Shown one piece after another: positions 35,924-45,184 of a DNA stretch of 64,000 nucleotides. Under the pieces are notes generated by a model. The model ran no database searches, was not told the DNA's origin, and was given only the letters and a program-made list of their open reading frames with translations. A program made the position numbers and the translations under genes. This stretch comes from Bacillus nitratireducens (lineage in GTDB: Bacteria > Bacillota > Bacilli > Bacillales > Bacillaceae_G), in the NCBI RefSeq assembly GCF_001884135.1, contig NZ_MAOC01000022.1:62001-126000 (forward strand). Reading direction: 5' to 3'. The number at the start of each line of letters is the position of its first letter. Position 1 is the stretch's first letter.

Positions 35924-35971
35924 ATGCATCTAGGCTGTGGTTTTGTTGATATGTTTTCCGCTCACGTATAA
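35924..35971 (+). other. 15-codon ORF with strong ribosome site, possible remnant
   Basis: ATG 35924 has AAAGGAGAGCACT upstream, near-ideal, and encodes MHLGCGFVDMFSAHV before TAA. It is convergent with, and 12 bases from the end of, the methyltransferase gene. Either a real mini-gene or the 5' stub of a lost gene. Confidence 0.25.
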
Positions 35972-35983
35972 GCTATAGATTTA

Positions 35984-36805
35984 TCATTTTTCAAACCGCA
36001 AATGAACGAATTTCAACATCTTTATTAAATTTACAATCCGCATCATAATTCGTGTACTTCCATCCCAATCTTTATTTGTAGGTATATGTTTAAAGAAAGG
36101 GGAGCAGCTTAATATTTTTATGTTAGAAGACCACTTTTCTATTGCCTTTGGATTATTTACGTGAAAATACATCATAGCGCCGTTATTACCAGATTTTTTT
36201 ACAGTAGCATTCGAAAGTGTCAGCGCGAACTTTGATTCAGCATCAAAATATAACTCTCCTCCAGGAAAACGTTTTGCCATAGCGACAATTATCTCCTTCA
36301 GATCTTCTTCTTTAAAGTAATAAAAAACACCGGCAGATATAAAAAGGATACCATTCATTTCGTTAAACTTAATATCGTCAAACCAAGAAGTATCAAAAAA
36401 TGATTTGGCAATGCTTATATTTCGTGGTGTATCTTCAATTAATGTTTTGCGAAAAGCGATCGCATCAGGCAAATCAAGGTTATACCACTGTATTGTACCG
36501 TTATCAACTCTTGAAAAAGTAGTGTCTAGTCCAGAACCGATATTTACTATAGTAGCATTCGGATATTTTATAATAAATTGTTTAATAGTATCGTCTATTT
36601 TTCTTGCACGGGTAATGTAAGTGATACATCCGTATTCGCCAAATGTATCTGCTATTTTAGAGAAATCAAAGTCGCATTCATTAATAATACGAATTGCTTC
36701 CGTATCATTTAAAATATCCTTATTTTTCTCACTACCATATGCTCGTCCCCATAGGGGGATAAGCATAGTACCTTGAACTGATTGGAAATCTATTTCTTTA
36801 ACCAT
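35984..36805 (-). CDS. LCM/PPM-family SAM methyltransferase (TcmP-like)
   Basis: 273 residues. Rossmann-type methyltransferase with the SAM-binding loop TIVNIGSGLDTTFSRVDNG (residues about 85-103), the second acidic strand WYNLDLPDAIAFRK (about 107-120) and post-motif GILFISAGVFYYFKEEDLK. This arrangement (NIGSGLDT ... DLPD) is that of leucine carboxyl methyltransferase and polyketide O-methyltransferase TcmP-type proteins. The acceptor is unknown. ATG 36805 follows GGAGGACATTTC. It lies 44 bases after the MarR gene on the same strand and is probably cotranscribed with and controlled by it. Confidence 0.85.
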   Translation of the reverse strand: MVKEIDFQSVQGTMLIPLWGRAYGSEKNKDILNDTEAIRIINECDFDFSKIADTFGEYGCITYITRARKIDDTIKQFIIKYPNATIVNIGSGLDTTFSRVDNGTIQWYNLDLPDAIAFRKTLIEDTPRNISIAKSFFDTSWFDDIKFNEMNGILFISAGVFYYFKEEDLKEIIVAMAKRFPGGELYFDAESKFALTLSNATVKKSGNNGAMMYFHVNNPKAIEKWSSNIKILSCSPFFKHIPTNKDWDGSTRIMMRIVNLIKMLKFVHLRFEK

Positions 36806-36848
36806 GAAATGTCCTCCGTTTAATAATAAAAAATATTTTTATATATGA

Positions 36849-37289
36849 TTAGTCGTTATTTAGCATTTTTGATAGCATTTTATTTGTTTTATACAGTCCG
36901 TAAGTTAAATCACGTTGATCTTCTTCATTGAGTTTTTCAAGATTACTAGTGAAATTATTATAAATTTGTTTCCATCTTTCATAATGTGCTTTTTCAGCTT
37001 TATCTGTTAGGGAGATTAAAACAGCTCGTTTATCTACTGTATCTTGTTTTTTTATAATGTATCCGTTTTGCTCTAAATTACGAACGGTTACACTTAATTG
37101 TTGTTTAGGTATGTTTAAATAACTAGCAATCATTTTTAAATTTACAGCGACTTTTTGCTGGGCAATATACTCAACTATGTGTTGCTCTAAATGTGTAAAT
37201 TCAGTGGATTTCTCTGATAATAATTTGAAAGTACCTGACATATTTAGTAATAAATTCATGTATTCGTTTATTAATTCTTTATTAGTCAT
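36849..37289 (-). CDS. MarR-family transcriptional regulator
   Basis: 146 residues. Winged helix visible: MIASYLNIPKQQLSVTVRNL EQNGYIIKKQDTVDKRAVLI (recognition helix QLSVTVRNLEQ and wing with DKRAV), which is the MarR core. ATG 37289 has AAAGGACG upstream. The promoter region contains two inverted repeats sharing the half-site TTAGTAA, likely its operator. The downstream gene encodes a methyltransferase, probably the regulated function. Confidence 0.9.
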   Translation of the reverse strand: MTNKELINEYMNLLLNMSGTFKLLSEKSTEFTHLEQHIVEYIAQQKVAVNLKMIASYLNIPKQQLSVTVRNLEQNGYIIKKQDTVDKRAVLISLTDKAEKAHYERWKQIYNNFTSNLEKLNEEDQRDLTYGLYKTNKMLSKMLNND

Positions 37290-37313
37290 TATTTTCGGCG
37301 TCCTTTATCGGTT

Positions 37314-37333
37314 TAGTAATTATTTTATTACTA
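37314..37333. promoter_or_regulatory. Inverted repeat, probable MarR operator 1
   Basis: TAGTAAT-6-ATTACTA, with the TTAGTAA half-site that recurs in the larger palindrome nearby. It is upstream of the MarR ATG on the minus strand. Confidence 0.55.
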
Positions 37334-37352
37334 TTTTCACTTAAAATCAAAT

Positions 37353-37400
37353 AATAACATTGATATTAGTAAATATTCATTTACTAATATCAATGTTATT
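37353..37400. promoter_or_regulatory. Perfect 22-bp inverted repeat, probable operator 2
   Basis: Arms 37353-37374 and 37379-37400 are perfectly complementary with an ATTC spacer; the core is TTAGTAAATATTCATTTACT. There is no T-tract typical of a terminator. It could also end a transcript, but the shared half-site favours regulator binding. Confidence 0.6.
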
Positions 37401-37582
37401 TAAATCGTGAGAGATACAGTAGAGAAAAAATTAAAGTTTTTTTATGAGAGGTGAATAGAAAGATTATAAAATATTACTTTATACATAAAAAACTAATGAA
37501 GCCAATGTCTTTTTCAGTCATTATACTATTAATAATTTTATGGTAAAATCTTTTACATAATTAAATAAAGGGGTAGTATACT

Positions 37583-37654
37583 ATGGGTTATTTCTCAAAT
37601 AGTTTATTAGTTTTATTTATTCTTATCGTATGTAGCTGTATGATTTTTGGTTGA
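37583..37654 (+). CDS. Tiny membrane protein (23 residues)
   Basis: ATG 37583 with AAAGGGG 9 bases upstream encodes MGYFSNSLLVLFILIVCSCM followed by IFG. It is almost one hydrophobic helix with two cysteines near the end. Bacilli carry many such proteins of about 25 residues, including the YjcZ-like sporulation proteins, which also start MG(F/Y). Followed by a terminator. The function is unknown; too short for most gene finders. Confidence 0.6.
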   Translation: MGYFSNSLLVLFILIVCSCMIFG

Positions 37655-37681
37655 TAATATAATGATAGTTTTATATAAAAG

Positions 37682-37712
37682 AAGTTATCTCAGGTGAGGT
37701 AACTTTTTTTTA
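37682..37712 (+). terminator. Intrinsic terminator after tiny membrane gene
   Basis: AAGTTATCTC (37682-37691) pairs with GAGGTAACTT (37696-37705, one G-U pair), then a run of T. Confidence 0.82.
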
Positions 37713-37834
37713 TGTTAAGAAGGAATTCTATTTTTGTTATTGAAGTTTGTTCAAGTTAAGTTGATGACGGTCTGAAATTTTTAATAGAGTAATGTAAAAG
37801 AAGATACAAATAAATAGGAGAATAGGGAGGGTTT

Positions 37835-38242
37835 ATGAAAACTAAAATAAGCTACACAATTGAACATCCAACAAAATTCAATGAATTATTAGCTTTATAT
37901 GAATCTTTAGGATGGAATTCTCTAAAATTAACGGTTAATGAATTGGAACAAATGTGTAAACAAAGTTGGTATGTAATATATGTTTTTAAAGAGAACCAAT
38001 TAATAGGTATGGGGCGTGTTATATCCGATGGTGTAATAACGGGGGTTATTTGCGGTGTATGTGTATTGCAAGAATATCAGTCCATTGGCATTGGAAAAGA
38101 AATAGTGGGACGATTAATCCAGCACTGTGAACAAAACAAAGTTATTCCCCAACTTATGTGTGTAGAAAATCTGCAATCTTACTATGAATCTATAGGGTTT
38201 GAGGCATTCTCTATTGGAATGACAAAACATATTATAAGATAG
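37835..38242 (+). CDS. GNAT-family acetyltransferase
   Basis: 135 residues. Short GNAT fold with the acetyl-CoA loop QEYQSIGIGKEIVGRLI (residues about 85-101, Q-x-x-x-G-I-G). GGGAGGG precedes ATG. The N-terminus MKTKISYTIEHPTKFNELLA and LYESLGWNS are typical of the small phosphinothricin-like group. The substrate is unknown. It is 66 bases upstream of the MBL gene with its own ribosome site; a shared transcript is possible. Confidence 0.82.
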   Translation: MKTKISYTIEHPTKFNELLALYESLGWNSLKLTVNELEQMCKQSWYVIYVFKENQLIGMGRVISDGVITGVICGVCVLQEYQSIGIGKEIVGRLIQHCEQNKVIPQLMCVENLQSYYESIGFEAFSIGMTKHIIR

Positions 38243-38308
38243 CCGGGCTTTATATTTTCTGTGTACTCGTACATATTTTCAAACTTCATTATAAAGGAGA
38301 ATTGCTGT

Positions 38309-38962
38309 ATGGAGATTGCTAAAGGAGTAGAAATGCTACACCTTGAATTTCAAGAATTTATTATTCACCCAATTCTTTTATGGGATGATGAAATGGCAGT
38401 TTTAATAGATACTGGTTTCCCTGGACAATTTGAAGATATACAAGTAGAGATGGAGAGGGTTGGGGTATCATTTGATAAGCTAAAAGTCCTAATTTTGACG
38501 CATCAGGATATAGATCATATAGGTAGTCTTCCTGAAATATTACAAAACCTTGGAAGTAATATAAAAGTTTATGCTCACGAACTAGATAAGCCATATATCG
38601 AGGGGGAGTTACCTTTATTGAAGGATGCACAAGTACAGAATCCTCCGAAAGGAAAGGTGAGTGATACTTTGATTGACGGTCAAGAACTTCCGTATTGCGG
38701 TGGCATTCGTATTCTCCATACCCCAGGGCACACTCCGGGTCATATCAGTTTATTTTTGAAACAAAGTAAAACTCTTGTTGCCGGGGATTCAATGTACAGT
38801 GTGAATGGAATGTTAGGAGGAATTCATGCCCCAACAACTTTAAATGTTAAGGAAGCACAGCAGTCTTTGAAGAAGTATTCAAATCTAGATATTGAATCAG
38901 TAGTTTGTTACCATGGGGGATTAAGTAAGGGAGATATAAATGCACAAATTCAAAAGCTGTAG
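38309..38962 (+). CDS. MBL-fold metallo-hydrolase
   Basis: 217 residues from ATG 38309 (AAAGGAGA upstream). Metallo-beta-lactamase fold with THQDIDH (residues 64-70: H65, D67, D69, H70), so the second His of HxHxDH is Asp. Later ligands: HTPGHTPGHIS (about 147-157), AGDS and CYHGG at the C-terminus. HQDxDH-type proteins are a common subgroup of hydrolases related to lactonases and glyoxalase II. Substrate unknown. Confidence 0.83.
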   Translation: MEIAKGVEMLHLEFQEFIIHPILLWDDEMAVLIDTGFPGQFEDIQVEMERVGVSFDKLKVLILTHQDIDHIGSLPEILQNLGSNIKVYAHELDKPYIEGELPLLKDAQVQNPPKGKVSDTLIDGQELPYCGGIRILHTPGHTPGHISLFLKQSKTLVAGDSMYSVNGMLGGIHAPTTLNVKEAQQSLKKYSNLDIESVVCYHGGLSKGDINAQIQKL

Positions 38963-39037
38963 ACAAGAATGTATTGTTAATCAGTGCTAACGTACAATCT
39001 AATTGCTAGTATATAAATAAAACCCTTAAATTATAAA

Positions 39038-39073
39038 AGAGCATGTTTGAAGAAATTTCAAACATGCTCTTTA
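39038..39073. terminator. Bidirectional intrinsic terminator
   Basis: AGAGCATGTTTGAA (39038-39051) pairs with TTCAAACATGCTCT (39057-39070); T-rich on both strands. Confidence 0.85.
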
Positions 39074-39094
39074 TTAAATATAATCAATTTAATT

Positions 39095-39712
39095 TTAATG
39101 ACTTAACCCATTCCAATAAAAAGAAACGATTTCTTTTGCTAATTCATCTATATTTGCAAGAATAGGATTGTTATTCTCATCTTTAAAATTCCCGATTGAT
39201 AATAAAGCTACGAAAGCATGGGCAGCTAATTTTGGATTCCCATTAGGTATTTCTTCAATATGCATCGCATTAGCAATTGATTTTTCCAATACTTCATACA
39301 TGTTATCTTCGGCATTTTTTAGTTCCTTTAATTGCTCTGCAGATAAAGATAGTTTTGCATCTTTCATAAAGTTCTTCATATCAATATCCATCGTTGCGTG
39401 TAAGTATACTGTAGCAAAGTCCAATAATCTTTCTTCCAAATTCTTATTTGTAGAGAGGATTTGCTCCATATTTTCTCTTATTCGTACCATCATTTGAATC
39501 ATAGTAGCGGTAAATAAATCCGCTTTTGTTGAATAGTAATAGTAGACGGTTGCTTTTGTAACACCACATTCTTTCGCGACCTCATCCATCGAAACAACTT
39601 GATAATTTTGAGTGAGAAATAACCTAGTTGCAACTTCTAAAATGATTTCTTTTGTAGATTTTGTATTTTTATTTTGACGAGGCCTTCCGAGAGGACGTTG
39701 TTTTTGTTCCAA
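39095..39712 (-). CDS. TetR-family transcriptional regulator
   Basis: 205 residues from TTG 39712 (GGAGCGAATG upstream). N-terminal helix-turn-helix: MDEVAKECGVTKATVYYYYS (residues about 41-60), then a ligand-binding helical domain. Divergent from a large MMPL-type transporter, with a perfect inverted repeat (TTAATCATACTTGATTAA) between them, overlapping the transporter -35 box. It is therefore the probable repressor of the transporter gene. The inducer is unknown. Confidence 0.9.
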   Translation of the reverse strand: MEQKQRPLGRPRQNKNTKSTKEIILEVATRLFLTQNYQVVSMDEVAKECGVTKATVYYYYSTKADLFTATMIQMMVRIRENMEQILSTNKNLEERLLDFATVYLHATMDIDMKNFMKDAKLSLSAEQLKELKNAEDNMYEVLEKSIANAMHIEEIPNGNPKLAAHAFVALLSIGNFKDENNNPILANIDELAKEIVSFYWNGLSH

Positions 39713-39760
39713 CTACATTCGCTCCTGACATTTATGATTGAGATAATTATAACATAATTT

Positions 39761-39778
39761 TTAATCATACTTGATTAA
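39761..39778. promoter_or_regulatory. TetR operator candidate
   Basis: TTAATCA-TACT-TGATTAA, a perfect 7-base inverted repeat between divergent TetR and MMPL genes. It includes the TTGATT -35 of the transporter promoter. Confidence 0.65.
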
Positions 39779-39800
39779 TTAACTGACCAGTATATATAAT
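39771..39800 (+). promoter_or_regulatory. Promoter of MMPL gene
   Basis: TTGATT (39771-39776), 18-base spacer, perfect TATAAT (39795-39800), 33 bases before the ATG. The -35 is inside the TetR operator candidate. Confidence 0.65.
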
Positions 39801-39832
39801 TAATATTGGAGGGAAAAGGAAGGTGGGTTTTT

Positions 39833-42067
39833 ATGAAAAAGCACCCGTTACATATGTTAGGGAAGATTGTAGCAGGGAAGAATACGCAATGGATAACATT
39901 ATCGGTATGGATTCTTATTACATTGGTACTTTCATTTACGTTGCCACAAGTAAACAGTATGAAAGAACCGAATCCGAAAAATTTACCTGAAACAGCTATG
40001 TCACAGCAAGCTGAAACACTTATGAAAAAAGAATTTCCTAATAATGCAGGAAATCCGTTGTTAGTAGTATGGCATAGAGATGGTGGATTACAGTCAAAGG
40101 ATTATAAACTCATACAAGACGTTTATAAAGAATTAAAGGCCAGTCCTTTAAAAGAACAATCAACATTACCACCATTTGATACAATTCCAGAGCAAGTATT
40201 ATCAAAAAGCGCATCAAAGGATGGTACATCATTTGTTACACCGGTATTCTTTAATAAATCTGCTGGAACGGATATATTAAAAGGTAATTTAGAAGAGTTA
40301 CGAAAAATAGTGAATAGCAAAGTGGACGGAGATCCTTTTAAACAAAAGATTACCAGCTCTGGTTTACATGTTCGATTATCTGGACCTGTAGGTATTCAAA
40401 CGGATGCGGTTAGTTTATTTAGTCAAGCAGATGTGAAATTATTAGTTGCTACCGTATTACTCGTATTAGGTTTATTAATTTTATTGTATCGTTCACCAAT
40501 TTTAGCAATTTTACCTTTACTTGTTGTGGGCTTTGCATACGGTATTATTAGTCCTACACTTGGTTTTTTAGCCGATCACGGATGGATTAAAGTAGATGCC
40601 CAAGCGATATCAATCATGACAGTATTATTGTTTGGTGCTGGAACGGACTATTGTTTATTTTTAATTTCGAGATATAGAGATTACTTGTTAGAAGAAGAAA
40701 GTAAATATAAAGCGCTGCAACTTGCGATTAAAGCATCTGGCGGGGCAATTATAATGAGTGCCTTAACTGTTGTACTTGGATTAGGAACATTATTACTTGC
40801 TCAGTATGGTGCCTTTCATCGATTTGCAGTACCATTTAGTGTTGCTGTATTCATAATGGGGATTGCTGCTTTAACAATTCTTCCGGCATTTTTATTAATT
40901 TTCGGCAGAGTTGCATTCTTCCCGTTTATACCGAGAACGACTTCGATGAATGAAGAGTTTGCAAGAAAGAAAAAGAAAGTAGTAAAAGTCAAAAAATCAA
41001 AAGGCCTATTTAGTAAAAAGCTTGGAGATATTGTAGTACGAAGACCGTGGACAATTATAATGCTAACCGTATTTGTATTAGGTGGATTAGCTTCATTCGT
41101 ACCGCGCATTCAATACACTTATGACCTATTAGAATCATTTCCAAAAGATATGCCTTCACGTGAAGGGTTTACGTTGATTAGTGATCATTTTTCGGCTGGT
41201 GAACTAGCACCTGTAAAAATTGTTGTTGATACGAAAGGAAAAGAGCTTCCTATTAAGCAAGAAATTGAGAAATTTTCTTTTGTAAATACAGTGAAAGAGC
41301 CAAAAGAGGGAAAAGACAATAAACAGATACAAATGTATGAAGTTTCTTTAGCGGAGAATCCTTACTCAATTGAAGCATTAGATCAAATCCCTAAATTGAA
41401 AAGTAGTGTAGAAAAAGTACTAAAAGATGCTGGGATTAGTAATGCTGAAAATCAATTGTGGATTGGCGGAGAAACAGCGTCATTATATGATACCAAGCAA
41501 ATTACTGAACGTGATGAAGCGGTTATTATTCCGGTTATGATTAGTATTATCGCATTACTTTTACTTGTGTATTTACGTTCAATCGTTGCGATGATTTACT
41601 TAATTGTAACTGTCGTTTTATCATTCTTCTCTGCATTAGGAGCTGGATGGATATTACTTCATTTTGGTATGGGAGCTCCAGCAATACAAGGTGCGATACC
41701 GTTATATGCATTCGTATTTTTAGTTGCCTTAGGGGAAGATTATAATATTTTTATGGTTTCAGAAATATGGAAAAACAGAAAGAAACAAAATCATCTAGAT
41801 GCAGTGAAAAATGGTGTTATACAAACAGGTAGTGTCATTACATCAGCAGGTTTAATTTTAGCAGGAACATTTGCAGTATTAGGTACGTTACCAATTCAAG
41901 TTTTAGTTCAATTCGGTATTGTGACAGCAATTGGTGTATTGCTAGACACATTTATTGTAAGACCACTACTTGTGCCTGCGATTACGGTCGTTTTAGGACG
42001 ATTTGCTTTTTGGCCAGGAAAGCTTTGGAAAGAAGAAAAGCAATTACAAAAAGAAGATACTTTATAA
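39833..42067 (+). CDS. MMPL-family RND transporter
   Basis: 744 residues from ATG 39833 (AAGGAAGGTGG upstream). Two equal halves, each with an external domain and a group of five or six membrane segments: first half has IMTVLLFGAGTDYCLFLISRYRDYL (the D-Y pair of MMPL/RND pumps), second half has ALGEDYNIFMVSEIWKNR. This matches YdfJ-type MMPL proteins, exporters of hydrophobic compounds driven by proton motive force. The TetR gene is divergent and probably represses it. Substrate unknown; YdfJ homologues are linked to stress resistance. Confidence 0.9.
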   Translation: MKKHPLHMLGKIVAGKNTQWITLSVWILITLVLSFTLPQVNSMKEPNPKNLPETAMSQQAETLMKKEFPNNAGNPLLVVWHRDGGLQSKDYKLIQDVYKELKASPLKEQSTLPPFDTIPEQVLSKSASKDGTSFVTPVFFNKSAGTDILKGNLEELRKIVNSKVDGDPFKQKITSSGLHVRLSGPVGIQTDAVSLFSQADVKLLVATVLLVLGLLILLYRSPILAILPLLVVGFAYGIISPTLGFLADHGWIKVDAQAISIMTVLLFGAGTDYCLFLISRYRDYLLEEESKYKALQLAIKASGGAIIMSALTVVLGLGTLLLAQYGAFHRFAVPFSVAVFIMGIAALTILPAFLLIFGRVAFFPFIPRTTSMNEEFARKKKKVVKVKKSKGLFSKKLGDIVVRRPWTIIMLTVFVLGGLASFVPRIQYTYDLLESFPKDMPSREGFTLISDHFSAGELAPVKIVVDTKGKELPIKQEIEKFSFVNTVKEPKEGKDNKQIQMYEVSLAENPYSIEALDQIPKLKSSVEKVLKDAGISNAENQLWIGGETASLYDTKQITERDEAVIIPVMISIIALLLLVYLRSIVAMIYLIVTVVLSFFSALGAGWILLHFGMGAPAIQGAIPLYAFVFLVALGEDYNIFMVSEIWKNRKKQNHLDAVKNGVIQTGSVITSAGLILAGTFAVLGTLPIQVLVQFGIVTAIGVLLDTFIVRPLLVPAITVVLGRFAFWPGKLWKEEKQLQKEDTL

Positions 42068-42068
42068 A

Positions 42069-42118
42069 AGAAGGTTGCCGATAAAGTCAGTAAAACTGAT
42101 TTTTAGGCAGCCTTCTTT
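42069..42118 (+). terminator. Intrinsic terminator after MMPL gene
   Basis: AGAAGGTTGCC (42069-42079) pairs with GGCAGCCTTCT (42106-42116, one G-U pair), then TTTT. An inner CAGTAAAACTG hairpin is also possible. Confidence 0.82.
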
Positions 42119-42291
42119 TTTGTTTGCTTGATAAAGAATGACCATTTTGAATATGCAACGAAAAATATAGAGGAAATGTAACATGAGGTTCTAAGTGCAT
42201 CAAAATTTTTCTTATCAGACATAATAATTCGTAAGAAATTCCAATTGAGTGAGGAATTTCTAAAATTATGTATTGTAATAGGATGATGAAA

Positions 42292-42417
42292 ATGTGGGGC
42301 ACGATTGTTTCTTATGTACCTGAGTGGAAAGTTTTTATACACGCCTTTTTCGTACTTTTCATTCCATTTATAATTTCAAGATTTTTTAGTTGGATTCGCG
42401 CACTAGAAAAAGAATAA
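42292..42417 (+). CDS. Small membrane protein (41 residues)
   Basis: ATG 42292 encodes MWGTIVSYVPEWKVFIHAFF then VLFIPFIISRFFSWIRALEKE. One hydrophobic helix with positive residues at the C-terminal side. Ribosome site AGGATGATG is adequate. It stands between the MMPL gene and the ger operon. Not recognised; could be a genuine small protein or a stub of a longer, lost gene. No shadow of a longer frame explains it. Confidence 0.5.
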   Translation: MWGTIVSYVPEWKVFIHAFFVLFIPFIISRFFSWIRALEKE

Positions 42418-42503
42418 TATAACGAACCATACGGAGGACTTAAGTGAGGATAAATATTGATATGTTAAGAAGATTAGTATAGGAAGTTTTTTGAGAAAGA
42501 GTG

Positions 42504-44084
42504 ATGAAGGTGAAAGCGCAGGATTCAATCGTTAACCAAAGCCAAGAACAAGGAAATACATATGAGAATAACGCAACAACAGTTTCTGAAGATTATTTTA
42601 CAGGTGATTTCAACTTAGATCTAGAGGTTATAAAAAAAGAAGCTCTTGATAACTCGGACGTTTATTGTCGAGAGTTTAATATCGGTGGGACTAGCATCCG
42701 GGCAGTTCTTGTTTTTGTAGAAGGGCTTTCAGATAAAGATCTTATTGATACGCACATTTTGAAATCATTAATGGGTAATTTTTTTGATGAGTATAAAGAT
42801 GAATCATCTAGTGCGAAAGAGAGTATTTCAAAAGAGTATATTAGAAATCAGGTTCTTTCTATTAGTGGAATCGATGAAGTACAATCCATACAAAAAATGA
42901 TGCCAAAAGTGTTAATGGGTTCAACGGCATTATTAATTGATGGATTATCAGATGTATTAATACTTAATACAAAAAAAGGAAAAACACGTAATGTTGAAGA
43001 GCCAATATCAGAGGGATCGGTTAGGGGTCCACGGGTAGGTTTCACAGAAGTTTTGTCGGACAATACTGCTTTGTTGCGGTTACACGGTGAAAATGAAGGA
43101 TTATCATTAGTGAAATTTCATGTAGGAGAACGGGCTAAGAAAGACTTGGTTGTTGCCTTTATGAAAGAGATTGCTGATCCAGAGTTAGTAGAAGAAGTTA
43201 AGAAAAGAATTGAGAAAATTAATATTGATAATGTGCCAGAGTCAGGTTATATAGAACAACTTATTGAAGATAATTATCTTAGTCCTTTCCCCCAAGTACA
43301 GAGTACGGAACGTCCTGATAAAGTTATCGCTGCATTAATGGAAGGAAGGGTTGCAATTTTATTAGATGGAACACCTTTTGCATTAATTGTTCCAGTTACA
43401 TTTAGCATGATGATGCAATCGCCTGAAGATTATTATGAGCGTTGGATACCAGGTACACTGATTCGTTTATTGCGTTTTGGAACAGCTATTATTTCTCTAT
43501 TTGCTCCCGCTCTGTACATTTCATTTATTTCATTCCATCCTGGACTGATTCCAACTAAGTTAGCCATTTCAATTATAGGAGGGCGAGAAGGCGTTCCGTT
43601 TCCTGCAATTATAGAAGGATTATTTATGGAAATTGCTATTGAAATTTTACGAGAAGCAGGGCTACGACTACCTAAGCCGATTGGTTCAGCGATGGGAATT
43701 GTAGGAGGATTAATCATTGGGCAAGCAGCTGTATCAGCTGGAATTGTGAGTCCAATCATGGTAATTGTTGTGGCGGCCACGGCTATTTCTTCTTTTGCAC
43801 TTTCTCATTATAGTACAGCAATTCCATTACGTATTCTTCGCTTTGTAGCTATGTTTTCCGCTTCTATATTCGGATTATATGGAGTTATTCTATTTTTCTT
43901 ATTTATATGCAGTCATATTGCAAGGCTTAAAAGTTTTGGTGTACCTTATGCTAGCCCGGCTGTCTTATATCAAGTTACCGATTGGAAGGATTTTATTGTT
44001 CGTATGCCAATTCAGATGATGAAGCGACGTCCGAAAATGTTGAATTTAAAAGACTATGTACGGAAAGGAAGTGAAGAGGAATGA
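42504..44084 (+). CDS. Spore germinant receptor A subunit (GerA family)
   Basis: 526 residues. Large N-terminal hydrophilic domain (about 1-260; [20 protein letters not shown] and [20 protein letters not shown]) and a C-terminal membrane domain of about five segments ending LKDYVRK. The sequence FFDEYKD ... [21 protein letters not shown] fits the GerA/GerKA family of nutrient germinant receptor subunits. These sit in the spore inner membrane and respond to amino acids or nucleosides. The ribosome site (GAGAAAGAG) is weak; GTG 42501 and ATG 42504 are both possible. Its stop overlaps the start of the B subunit (ATGA). Confidence 0.9.
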   Translation: MKVKAQDSIVNQSQEQGNTYENNATTVSEDYFTGDFNLDLEVIKKEALDNSDVYCREFNIGGTSIRAVLVFVEGLSDKDLIDTHILKSLMGNFFDEYKDESSSAKESISKEYIRNQVLSISGIDEVQSIQKMMPKVLMGSTALLIDGLSDVLILNTKKGKTRNVEEPISEGSVRGPRVGFTEVLSDNTALLRLHGENEGLSLVKFHVGERAKKDLVVAFMKEIADPELVEEVKKRIEKINIDNVPESGYIEQLIEDNYLSPFPQVQSTERPDKVIAALMEGRVAILLDGTPFALIVPVTFSMMMQSPEDYYERWIPGTLIRLLRFGTAIISLFAPALYISFISFHPGLIPTKLAISIIGGREGVPFPAIIEGLFMEIAIEILREAGLRLPKPIGSAMGIVGGLIIGQAAVSAGIVSPIMVIVVAATAISSFALSHYSTAIPLRILRFVAMFSASIFGLYGVILFFLFICSHIARLKSFGVPYASPAVLYQVTDWKDFIVRMPIQMMKRRPKMLNLKDYVRKGSEEE

Positions 44085-45184
44085 TTATGAACTCAAAGGA
44101 CAAAATTCCGACTTCACAGGCAGCTGTGATTCTTATCAATTATATACTTGCTATCGGAATCCTCACTTTACCTAGAACAGCAGCTGAGAAAGTGCAAACT
44201 CCTGATGTTTGGATAACGGTTATTTTAGGAGGATTAATTGCGATAGTTGCAGGTATAATTATCGTGAAGTTAAGTCAACAATTTCCTGAAAAAACATTTT
44301 ATCAATATAGCCAAGAACTTGTAGGGAAATGGCTTGGAGTGTTAATTAGTTTGTTGATTATCGGTTACTTTTTAACACTTTCTTCCTTTGAACTTAGAAC
44401 GTTGGAATGTATAACAAGTTTCTTTCTATTAGAAGGTACGCCTGACTGGGCTATTCTTATACCATTCATGTGGATAAGTCTTTATTTAAATCTAGGCGGA
44501 ATAAATGCGATAGCACGTTTATTTGAAATTATTTTTCCAATTACAGTTTTTATTTTTTTAGTGACATCTTTTATGAGTATTGGAATATTTGAACTGGATA
44601 ATCTTCGTCCTGTATTAGGATTAGGGATTGTTCCGGTATTAAAAGGCTTAAAAACAACAACTATGGCATATTCGGGTGCTGAAATTATGTTAATACTTTT
44701 AGCCTTTATGAAGAAGCCATCTCAAGGTGTAAGGGTTGTAATAATTAGCACTATGATTCCTTTACTTTTTTATGTCATTACAGTTGTAATGGTTATAGGA
44801 GCGTTTTCTATCGATGGTGTGTTGGTGAGAACATGGCCTACAATTGACCTTATGAGAAGTTTTGAAATTCAAGGCTTAATTTTTGAACGGTTTGAATCTT
44901 TGTTACTAGTGATATGGATTATGCAAATCTTTGCAACATATACAATTTGTTATTATGCAGCTGCTTTAGGGTTAGCGCAGCTCTTTAATAAAAATATTCA
45001 TTCCTTTTTATATGGATTACTTCCGGTAATATATATCGTTGCGGCAATTCCTAAAAACATAAATGAATTATTTGAACTTGGAAATTTGATTAGTAACGCA
45101 GCGATTATATTATTTGGTATTCTCCCGTTTCTTCTCCTTATGATAGCAAAGGGGAGGAAAAACAGGCATGAATCAAAATGTTAA
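44081..45184 (+). CDS. Spore germinant receptor B subunit (GerB family)
   Basis: 367 residues, about ten membrane segments, APC-superfamily fold of the GerAB/GerKB type. Typical N-terminus [45 protein letters not shown] precedes ATG 44081, which overlaps the A subunit stop. The binding pocket of this class recognises the nutrient germinant, but the ligand cannot be read here. Last 17 bases overlap the start of the C-subunit gene. Confidence 0.9.
   Translation: MIMNSKDKIPTSQAAVILINYILAIGILTLPRTAAEKVQTPDVWITVILGGLIAIVAGIIIVKLSQQFPEKTFYQYSQELVGKWLGVLISLLIIGYFLTLSSFELRTLECITSFFLLEGTPDWAILIPFMWISLYLNLGGINAIARLFEIIFPITVFIFLVTSFMSIGIFELDNLRPVLGLGIVPVLKGLKTTTMAYSGAEIMLILLAFMKKPSQGVRVVIISTMIPLLFYVITVVMVIGAFSIDGVLVRTWPTIDLMRSFEIQGLIFERFESLLLVIWIMQIFATYTICYYAAALGLAQLFNKNIHSFLYGLLPVIYIVAAIPKNINELFELGNLISNAAIILFGILPFLLLMIAKGRKNRHESKC

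Noticed and set aside
38309-38962. Inactive MBL protein because of THQDIDH
   Set aside because: The Asp variant of the second ligand is common in active subgroups; all other ligands are present.
42087-42342. Minus-strand frames after the MMPL gene
   Set aside because: Overlapping, arbitrary frames in AT-rich sequence; only the plus-strand 41-residue frame has a sensible start.
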